Assembly: GCA_947561585.1 (NCBI GenBank)
Contig: CANNZV010000875.1
Coordinates: 1 to 64,000, forward strand
Origin: Caprella mutica
Lineage: Eukaryota; Arthropoda; Malacostraca; Amphipoda; Caprellidae
DNA length: 64,000 bases
Reading direction: 5' to 3'
The position numbers were made by a program, and so were the translations under genes. How positions within the stretch are numbered: the first letter of the stretch is position 1; every line of letters starts with the position of its first letter. The notes below the pieces were generated by a model that had not been told where the DNA came from, made no database searches, and saw only the letters and a program-made list of their open reading frames with translations. Positions 55,700-64,000 of this stretch are shown here, piece by piece.

Positions 55700-55804
55700 G
55701 TATGTGTGATGGTTTCAAATGCAGTAACGGACAATGTATATCATCTAGTAACAAAAGATGTGATGGCAGTGGTGACTGTGATGATAACAGTGATGAAGTG
55801 AACT
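55700..55804 (+). CDS. LDLa exon T5-C (triplet 5, type C)
   Basis: Type C module, 35 codons, phase 1-1, acceptor 'atgcag', donor 'AACT|gtaagt'. It encodes MCDGFKCSNGQC, ISSSNKRCDGSGDC, DDNSDEVN, with an intact calcium site. It is the last LDLa exon in the window. A Tc1/mariner relic starts within 25 bp of the donor. Confidence 0.93.
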
Positions 55805-55824
55805 GTAAGTAATAGATAAAACTT

Positions 55825-56615
55825 GGTACAACAAACTTTAAAACCCCCGGCGAGCAAACGCGCACACGCATACAAGGCCGATCTATCAACGCTCGCGTTA
55901 CCACGATTTGTTTTCCCTTTTATGTGCGGTAACGAGCGTTGTCGAATTTCGGTCCACTCTCCCTCCTTTCAAGGAACGCTCCAATAAAGTCAATATATCC
56001 TCAATATACGATTTTGCGCTAACTTTAGCGCCTTCTTTGGCGAAAATGAGAGGAGATCTCCAACTCTCAGACATGGCAGCCCAAATCATCACAGATGCAG
56101 GCTTTTAGCGACGGAAAACAGTCCTTACGGATGGAGGGATACTATCAGAACTTTTTACCAAAATTCGGTCGTTCTGGGAGTTGAATTTGGCCTCCACAGT
56201 GAACATTTTCTCATCCGAAAAGACGATCTCACCAGCCTGCGTGCCATCTTTCATTGCATTCAAAAGAATCTTTGATCTGTCCAGTGCGAGGTCGTCTACA
56301 CCTGGGTCTATCACCTGTTGTCTCCAGTTCTTGGTAGCGTTTAACAGCATCACTAACAGTCGATTTCGGTGCTTTTAACAGCTTAACAATCTCAGGGTTT
56401 GTGTTCCCTGCTCAGTGTAGCTGAATAAAACCTCACGTTGACTCATTTTAAAAAAAAGACAATGTAAATTTATCATAATTTAGACATGGAACATTGAAGT
56501 ATATGATTATAGGAAGAGACTGAGATATAAATGGATAAATTTAGTAACTGAATAACATCTTTAATTTGAAGAAAAAATTTTTTTGATCGGGGACTTTCTC
56601 CGCACCCTGTATAAT
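55825..56615 (-). mobile_element. Tc1/mariner transposon, 3'-truncated
   Basis: The right end has CAGGGTGCGGAGAAAGTCCC next to TA (56612-56616 read in reverse complement), a plausible inverted-repeat end. The matching left end is absent; the coding region also stops early, so the element lost its 3' part. Confidence 0.75.
55898..56446 (-). pseudogene. Tc1/mariner transposase, partial
   Basis: Start MSQREVLFS (ATG near 56446). Then a frame (56353-56105) with NWRQQVIDPGVDD and IVFSDEKMFTVEAKFNSQND, which holds the first catalytic Asp, and a second frame (56092-55898) with MMIWAAMSESWRSPLIF. The second and third catalytic residues (QDGAP and SPDLNP regions) are missing. At least two frameshifts. 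DNA cut-and-paste enzyme in intact relatives. Confidence 0.82.
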
Positions 56616-56637
56616 CACCTACAATTATTATACAATA

Positions 56638-58657
56638 TTTATTCCTGGGTCTATGTCAATTGACCCCCGGTTATTTGATTTCCGGTCATTTGATCCCCAT
56701 ACCATTTGATTCCCGGCCAAAAGATACCCGGTAATTGGATTCCCAGTCATATTTTCCATTTATACACCCACTATTCATTTATTATATGTGAATATATTAA
56801 TTATTTAATATATAATAGAAGTATGCACCTTACAGTCGATGAAGTTTTTTAAAGAAACTAAGTAATAAGGCTAAAAACAGCTAACAAGAAATTAAATACT
56901 TTTTATTCAAATAAGTAACAGTACTGTATATATAATTTCAAATTTACATTATAAAATATTCAATGGTAAAATCAAATATACCGGTATATCCACACTTATT
57001 ATAACTAGCACATATGACTTATCAAATAAATCAGGCGCATGTCTCGTAATTATTTCTCCTGGTATAGGAGCTAATTGAAGTGTAATATAGGGGTGGTTAA
57101 GCCACCGTTCTATAATAGTTTAGTTTTAGTTTGGTGGTGGGTAGGTTAAATAAATTTATATAGAACGAATACTATATTTAGAATAGATATAAATGAAATG
57201 AGATTAAATGTGTGAGTGGTAGAGTCACAGCCTGTAATATGAACAGGAATTACAGATTAATTAGAGACTACATATTATTAATCAATAATATATAAACAAA
57301 AGATAATGCAACCTACCTACAAAAAATTACATTAAATACAAAAAGGAATTAAACAACATTTATATAAATTTAAACATAATAAACTAAAAGAAGACAACAA
57401 CTTACAGAGAGATTTCCGGCTGTAGCTCTATGTAATGAGTGATTAGAAATGATTTGGCTCAATAGCATAACAGCCTTTTATATGAATGCTTGACAAACAA
57501 CTTAGCGCATGCGCAATGACACAAGTTTATAACTACCTATTTATAAAACTGGCACTAGTTAATACAAGGAATTAAGAATTAAAATTATATAAATCATGAT
57601 AAATAAAAAGAAAAGAACCTAATTACATAATATAAAGTTTGAACATAAGTTAGTTTAGGAGATACAATATATTTAAGTTTTGCTCTAGAAGGAACTTACT
57701 AGAACATTCTAGAGCAAATTCCTGAACATTATTGACTCAATAAATATTTGTAACAAAATGATAAATTATAGTGAAATGATAAAGTTGAATCAATTGGGTA
57801 TGTTTAAACTATTTAGGAAAATTATTTTATAACAAAAAAGACAAATTTAGCTACCTAATATTAAGAAATGAAAAATGAGAATTATTAGAAGTCTAAGATT
57901 GAATATGAGAATGAATGAGAAATGGGAAATTATAAATATCATATATTACTATTATGAGAAAGCTATTTTGATAGTGATCATGCATCACTACAGTAACTTT
58001 TGACAATTTTATCTGTAGTTTTTAGTTAAACTTCTTTGCACGTGTGTTATTACAATTATTATTTTTTCACAATTATTATCTTCATGCAGGTGGGAAATCA
58101 AAAATTATTTCATAGTAAACATAGTAAAATAAAAATAAAAAAATAATCTATCCCATCTACATAATCATAATGTTTGTACTAGTTACAGGGAAAACAGCTT
58201 TACTGAAAGTTAGGTATATTCACTTATAGCTTGCGAAGTGAATATACCTAACTTTAGCTTGCAAGAGTTGGTTAATATTTCCTATCACCTATAAGATGTT
58301 TTCTGACTAGTTGTAAGTGTAAATTATTTGTAGATAAAAATGATAATTTGTTGTGATAATAATTCCTAGCTGTTTGAATTCTGTTATTTTTTTCATTATT
58401 TATGGAATGTATTATATAAATAGTAGATGTCAAATCGTTCACAAGATTTATATATTGTTTAAATAGTATATTGCAATTTTTAAGATCGTAATAAATTATT
58501 GTATGCTAAATATACGAGCAAACATAAATATGACTGGGAATCAAATGAACGGGGTCCGAATGACCGGGGATCAATTGGTATGGGAATCAAATAACCGGGG
58601 ATTTAATGACCGGGGATCTTTTGACCGGGGATCAATTGACCAGACACCTATATTCCT
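56638..58657. mobile_element. Foldback element FB-D (TTGATCCCCGGTCA phrases)
   Basis: Left arm 56647-56755 and right arm 58530-58648 are inverted arrays of a 15-bp phrase ('tttgatccccatacca', 'tttgattcccggccaa', 'ttgacccccggtta'). The core of about 1.8 kb is AT-rich and non-coding, with a perfect 20-bp-arm hairpin at 58206-58255. Flanking 9-mers are TTTATTCCT (56638-56646) and TATATTCCT (58649-58657), one mismatch apart, consistent with an aged 9-bp target duplication. Confidence 0.76.
58206..58255. repeat. Perfect 20-bp-arm hairpin
   Basis: Arms 'aaagttaggtatattcactt' (58206-58225) and its exact reverse complement (58236-58255), with a 10-nt loop, inside the core of FB-D. It may be a separate tiny inverted-repeat insertion. 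Confidence 0.85.
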
Positions 58658-58659
58658 AT

Positions 58660-59170
58660 ATACTATCTCAAATCTGTTTTGGTTATCTCAAATCTTAGGT
58701 AACTGTCTCAATTCAATGAAAACTACCTCAAATTATTGATGGCTGTCTTTTATCAATGATGCTTGTTTTATATCAGTGAAGGCTGTTGAACATCAATAAA
58801 ACCTGTCTGAAATCACATCAGTGATGATTGTCTCAAATAAGTGAAGGCGGTCGCAAGTCAGTGAAAGTTTTCAATTATCAATTAAAACAGTGTCAAACAG
58901 TGATAGATGTTTCAAATCAGAGAATGCCTTATCAAATCAGTAATGGCTGGCTCAAATAATTAAATGCTGTCTCAAATCAACGATTGATTTCTTAATTATA
59001 TCTGTGAAGGCTGTCTAATTAAATCAGTGATGGCTGTATTAAATCACTAAAAGCAACCACGAATCAGTAAATGCTGTCTCAAATCATTGATAGCTATCTC
59101 AAATGAGTTGAAATTGTCTCCTACAAAGCAGTGGCGTAGGTCTCAAATCAATAGAGGCTGTCTCTACTAA
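58660..59170. repeat. ~22-bp minisatellite 'ggctgtctcaaatcagtgat'
   Basis: More than 20 degenerate units of 20-25 bp share 'tgtctcaaatcagtgatggc'. Non-coding. Confidence 0.85.
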
Positions 59171-59609
59171 ATATGCAAAGTTTTCTCAATAACCTTCACT
59201 AGACAAACGAGAGGCCACTTGTTTCACTTGTTGGCAACCATGTTGGCGACCATATGGGATTGGAGATAGTTTTAGGTCAGTTTTTATCGATACAAATTTT
59301 AAAGGTGATAAATATCTCTATTCACTCTACTGTATCTATTTTTTTTTTTTTTTTTTTAAGACAAAATTTTTCCATCAAAAACAAGAAGGTTAAATCTTCA
59401 CAGAAGAGGAAATTCCTTCAGGAGCTACGAGTGAGGGGTTGAGTTCCCTGAAGGGGTGGGCTTGACCCTCTAAAAGCTCTCCTTTGCGGCTGAGAGGATG
59501 CTGATGGCCTTCCCTCTCTGGATCGCAAGAGCCATTCGCTGTTGGAACCAGGCAGACTCCCTTGGATCATTCGATGTCTCAACAAGGCGTCTATCTATGG
59601 ACTTTATGA

Positions 59610-60239
59610 TTAAGGAGGTCGTTCTACCGTACGCTCAAATATGTATGCATCTCCAAGGGTGGAATATTTCTGACGCTTACGGTTCTCTGCAGCCCCGGCA
59701 GCTGATCCGGCCTCTACTGCGGAATCATTGAGGTGTGTCTCGGCAAATGTGTCGACACACGTGCAATCCCAAATCAGACTCTTTCCATTCATGTAAGGAA
59801 ACAGAGCAATACCATCTGGGCGTTTACCATCACCTCTGTCAAGCCCAGGAGGCTCAAGTACTGAAGGTAGTCCTGCTCTCTGCAAAGCCCGTTTTACCAC
59901 ATCATTCATTGCTGCATGTCTTGGGTGAAGCCCAGAACTGTATCTACAAGACAGGCCATGCAGTCCTCTGACATCCATCCCACTACCTCAGCGACAAGAA
60001 TGAGGTTCACAAATTCTGGCACCAACTCTGAGAGCAATGGCTACCCTCAGGACCTCTGGATCGAGCTGTGTACCCAATGACGGTATGGGAATCGCGTTCA
60101 ACCACACTCCAGTTTCTTTAAGAGATGCAGATAACAGTCGTGCCCTTGCCACCTGATCAGCTCTAGCCAACAGACTCTCTATTAATGAATGAGCCCGTGG
60201 TGTATCCCATTCTTTTTGACTGAACTCATGGACTGGCAC
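59610..60239 (-). pseudogene. C-terminal Cys/His motif and RLE-like domain
   Basis: Frame 60239-59988 ends CEPHSCR, then TGA (plus 59988-59990). The next frame, in the same register, starts [14 protein letters not shown]. One base change from TGC/TGT (Cys) to TGA would explain the break, restoring a CxxxxC.C...H..C motif in concept. Downstream, DGKRPDG (59812-59831 region) and [10 protein letters not shown] (about 59760-59777) look like the PD...D core of restriction-like nucleases that nick target DNA. Confidence 0.78.
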
Positions 60240-60335
60240 CGGGAGACCAGCCTGTAAACCCTGCCTCCATGTCCCAACTGCATCCGCAAGCTTTCCGGTA
60301 TCGACTACATAAATATCAGAGAGAATAGTTTCAAC

Positions 60336-61103
60336 CTAATCACTCACAGAATACATTGAAGAAAAAATAGTAGGTAAGACAATATTCCCAGTTCTCCTAC
60401 AACCCAGTCCACATAGGCCAACCGGTAGAGTTGCCTGAACCCAAGAATCAGCTGACATCTCTACATTGGTCACACTAGCAACAGAAGATCTTTGTGATTC
60501 ATCAAAGCAGCTAAGTTCGACTACGTGCTTGTAAGCTGGAGAAGCCAGCAGAACATTTTGTAGATTCGGAATGGAGAAAGCATTTCTCAACAAAAAGAAG
60601 GCTTGATGTTTATCCACCACCCGCAATCGAGATACCATGAGATCCAGATCTTCTTTCTTCCTTAAAATCTCCTCGTGAATACCCAAGTCACTTAAAGGCG
60701 CACCCAACAAGGAGCAATTATCCTTATGAACCACTCTGATAGTATTTGGAAGCACTGCCCAGAACAACATTTCTGTTTCATCAGGGGCAATATCATCGAG
60801 AATAGTCAGCTCACACTTCGCGCTATTAACTTCAAGTCCGGTGGCACTCAACCCATCTATCAAGGTTTTTCCGTCCTCCAAAACTCTCCCCGGTGTATCT
60901 TCCAGGGCTTCGTCGTCCAGATACCATACATTGAACTCTGACTCAACCCTGCGAGCCACCTCATCATTACCATGAGGAAACATAGCCGGTCCAAATGGGT
61001 CACCCTGCTGGATACCTGTCTTCGACCTCAGCACCTCTTCACCAAAACACAAAGCTGAAGGCGAAGAATAAGCTTGCCAAATGAGTCTATATAGCTCCGG
61101 CAC
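60336..61103 (-). pseudogene. Non-LTR RT palm/thumb (WYLDD box)
   Basis: 255-codon frame: SKTGIQQGDPFGPAMF (RT region before the palm), VWYLDDEAL (catalytic box with both Asp), then CSLLGAPLSD (thumb). Its upstream RT blocks are in the next frame (61513-61139). In relatives this enzyme copies the element RNA onto nicked DNA. Confidence 0.9.
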
Positions 61104-61138
61104 ATGGTTACGAATAACAGTAAAGAAGGTATCTCTCC

Positions 61139-62233
61139 TCAGATAATTGAGAGCGTTTTCATATCCACCTTGAGAAACACCCTCCTATGGTTACAGTCAT
61201 TCAAGTACAGTCTTGCAGAATATGCGGCAGCTTCACAGCCACCCTTCGTAGAGAAACCAAGCTGAACCAGTCTTAATTCACTACCAAGAGAGTGTGATAG
61301 GGGGCGCGCACCAACTTTGGCAGCCAACCTACGCAAGGTATTACCAACTGCTATGGGTCTGATGCCACCATCCTTTTTGGTTAAAGCGCATAATGTGGCT
61401 CCATAGAAAGTTGACAAAGCAAAATCAGGAACTTCTCCTCTCAATAACGCATTCACAAAATCTGTCAGAGTGGTCAAAAGAGGTACTCCAGCCTCTGCAG
61501 ATGAATGGGACACAAATGACCTGGCCTGAGGCCATCAGGTCCTCTGGCAGAACCGGGACGGAAAGAATTAACAGCCCTCCAGACACAATAGGCACAATTA
61601 GAGAATTATCCGGAGGCTCTGGCATCATCAAGTCTAGCGGGGCAGGCGGGTGTTTAGACCTCAACGCTCTGACAGTCTCTTCGTTTCGTTGGGCCAGTCC
61701 ATCCGAAGATGACAGCTCACGAACTGCTCCACTCACGTCACCATCTGCAAACTTAGCTGCCACTCTTTTTTTCAACTTTTGTAATTTGTCATCGTCTGAA
61801 GCGTGTCGATTGTTAACAACTGGGATTATGGTAGGGAGTCAGTCTCTAAAAATTGGGCCACCTGCCGATTGATTTTAGTAGCAAGAGAAACCTTACGACC
61901 TTCCCTACCTCCATCTGGGCACTGTAGCCCCCAGTAGCATAAGCTCATAAGCCTTTTCAATGCTAATTGGGTCTTCTGCGTCAGAGCCTCCTGCAATAAC
62001 TGTTGGAGGGCTCCCGCCACAGCTATTACTGATCCCCTGGGAATCGTATTTAGGACTTTCAACCTGCTACGACAGCCACCAATATATGCCTCCAAATTCA
62101 CTAGCTGATTGGGCCGCTCCTGGGGGTCATCGATTGTACCCCGCCCTCGACACGCCACACAAACCCATCTTACTTTAACTGACGCCTGTGTCCTGGTCAG
62201 TCCCAGACATGACATGTGTTCCAGACATGACAC
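61139..62233 (-). pseudogene. Non-LTR N-terminal part and RT fingers, frameshifted
   Basis: 62233-61826 begins near a Cys-rich segment (RWVCVACRGRG) and a Gln/Leu-rich region. 61775-61425 has AAKFADGDVSGAVRELSSSD and a KHPP segment, a conserved pre-RT block in this family. 61513-61139 has TKKDGGIRPIAVGNTLRRL (RT fingers), GSELRLVQLGFS and VFLKVDMK (palm Asp; DMKNAF is cut off by a frameshift). Confidence 0.82.
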
Positions 62234-62550
62234 AACTAAACAAGGATAACTTACCAGCTAACTACAGAATAAAAAGGTTAAAAGAGATAAAAATCAAAAC
62301 AAACTGACAATAAAAACAACATAAATAAAAGCACTAAAGAATGGCAGTAACGCTGCTAATTGCGCTGCATAAGGGATTAACAATTACAAAGTACAGTCAG
62401 AGCCAGCAAAGTACAGTCACCGGTCACTCGACTGTGCTGACTAAGCGGATCACAGGTCTGACGCACGAGATAATTAACAGAGGTGTTTAATAACAACAAC
62501 CTCCTCCCAACACTACTCAATAGATACTATAATTTTTTTTGTATCTATTT

Positions 62551-64000
62551 GCCTGCACTTTTAATTGACCAATAATTCTAGATTTGAAAGTATTCTTTTT
62601 TATCCTCATCATTGGGAAAAAAATGTCACACTTTGGCTAATTGAAAAGTTTCCAAGCTGGTAGATTGGCAGAGGTTCAAATGTCATCATGAACATTAAAT
62701 GTCCAACAAGAGTAACTGATATAACACCTTGTGATATCTTCATATGGGGATCCATTAAGCGTAAAGTTTCAACCTAAAGAACAGAATCCGTCCAGCATTT
62801 GTCGATATAACTTTTTAAAATGTTGTTTAACACCATGGTTTAAAGTGGATAACTACGATTGTACGCCATAAACATAAGTACCCATTTAGTTGCCTGTTCA
62901 AATTAGTAACAGAGATCTGTTTAGCTTGCTTTTTCAACTACCTAGGGTGTAATTTATAGATAATGTGGAATCAAAACTGCTTAGAAGCCAAATGGTTCTA
63001 AAGTCGTTGGTTACTTGTTTATCTTAAGAGTCCACAAAAATTCCAACGACCTATGAGTGTAAGTGAGACGGTGTTTTTTACCTATATTTCTGAAACTGAT
63101 TAGACTTGATTTACAGTCGCCATGACAGCCTTTGAAAAGGAGCTGATCCAAACCTAGCGAAAGCATACATCTCGTTGAATAAAATTTTAATTTTCATGTA
63201 ATGTCTCTTTTCGCCTGCTTAGTAATGGGAAATCATTAGAACATACCTATTGTAAAATAAAGCTAATTTAAATAACATTTAATCATTGAAGAAATGTCAA
63301 AGCAAGAGAAAGAAACTTAGCATAATAACTGTTTAAGGCAATTTAGATAAAAACTTAAGAAGTACGACAATAGCCTTTAAGATTTACCTGCAAGCAAATT
63401 AGGCCACCAATGCTTAGTGTATTAAACCTTTTCCTAGTAAGCCATATGAATTAATATTGTAACTGAATAAAGAATCTAGCTATTAAGACGATAGTGTGTC
63501 ATTCTAATTTTTAGTCATTTTTTTTTTTTTTTTTTGAGAACGTGTCCCAAGTGTTTGTAACCCAGTGATCTATAATTATAACTTGTAAGTTGTCTAATCA
63601 CAAGACGGGTGACATCAATTTGAGGTAAAATATTTTTAGAGAATTTAATTCAGAAACAACTATTTTAGAAACTGAATAATTGTAAGAAAATTAAATGAAA
63701 TATCATAATTCGAAGTGAAATATTTAGAAAACATACACTTTGAATACTACTATAATAGAGGAAAATTGTTTCAAATAATATTTTAACGGAAAAATAATTT
63801 AGAAGTAAATATTTGGAATAAATTTTATTTGGGAAATATTTAAGGCATGAAAACATTTCAGGGCCACATATTATTATTTTTTTTTAGAAAAATGTTAATT
63901 TGGAAACGAATATCTTAGAAGAAAATATTGCGGAAACAAATAAAATAAAATAAAATAAAATCGAAACGGCGAAAATAATGTAAATTATTTTCCAGTACAA
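62551..64000. other. AT-rich non-coding stretch
   Basis: No LDLa exon, frame with family features or clear repeat unit. A 17-19-bp T-tract lies at 63518-63536. It is probably intron or 3' flank of the LDLa gene. Confidence 0.5.

Larger units (their letters stand above)
59331..62550 (-). mobile_element. Non-LTR retrotransposon, probable RLE type, 11-bp TSD
   Basis: Minus-strand element 59342-62539 between direct repeats TGTATCTATTT (59331-59341, 62540-62550). The 3' end has a poly(A) (plus-strand T-tract to 59359). The coding region runs from about 62233 to 59610 in several frames. No AP-type endonuclease lies upstream of RT. A Cys/His motif and a PD-(D/E)XK-like stretch follow RT, so I infer a restriction-like endonuclease element. 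Its GC content is higher than that of its surroundings. Confidence 0.85.

Overview
This is AT-rich nuclear DNA from an animal, most likely an invertebrate. The evidence is intron-split exons with GT/AG boundaries, LDL-receptor class A (LDLa) modules, and many metazoan mobile elements: Ty3/Gypsy, BEL/Pao, non-LTR, Tc1/mariner, MITEs and a tRNA-type SINE. There is no prokaryotic gene organisation. The sequence alone does not let me name the phylum.

The backbone is part of one plus-strand gene made of 15 small LDLa exons between 4489 and 55804. All are phase 1-1, so any subset keeps frame, and each sixth cysteine is rebuilt across the splice junction (T|GT). The exons fall into three types: A (38 codons, CIPSS-like), B (38 codons, GDWSDE) and C (35 codons, CDDNSDE). 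They occur strictly as A-B-C, five times: T1 4489-7544, T2 14259-15116, T3 25663-35311, T4 35561-36903, T5 43403-55804. Each triplet encodes 111 residues. Intron sequence is also shared between triplets, so the gene grew by tandem duplication of a unit of about 1.1 kb, best preserved in T2 and T3C-T4A. Neither end of the gene is visible.

Mobile DNA has stretched the unit over 51 kb. 8176-13861 holds a decayed Gypsy element (minus). 18.14-22.62 kb holds a 5'-truncated BEL/Pao element (plus). 24.0-25.1 kb holds a SINE with a 14-bp target duplication and a TGACC-rich tandem repeat. 27.6-29.2 kb is a satellite of about 155 bp. 29841-33732 is an APE/RT non-LTR element with a 12-bp duplication. 41.8-43.0 kb is a Tc1/mariner relic. 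45.4-46.4 kb is a CR1-like RT fragment. 47224-55079 is a young BEL/Pao element with apparently identical 860-bp LTRs and an open 1,894-codon frame. 55.8-56.6 kb is a second Tc1/mariner relic. 59342-62539 is a non-LTR element with a probable C-terminal restriction-like endonuclease and an 11-bp duplication. Small MITEs sit at 6.1, 6.7, 7.1, 15.8 and 38.6 kb.

Three signals are least explained by standard annotation. (1) Foldback elements whose terminal inverted repeats are tandem 15-17-bp 'phrases' (4877-5812, 39790-40975, 56647-58648); each is flanked by a 9-bp direct repeat, and the phrase differs in each. (2) Exon-intron boundaries that have been tandemly duplicated. After every B exon a 21-bp unit carries the splice donor, in strict codon register; at T5B the frame stays open through three donors. 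After T4C about six copies of the C-exon end are found. (3) LDLa modules joined by only one or two residues.
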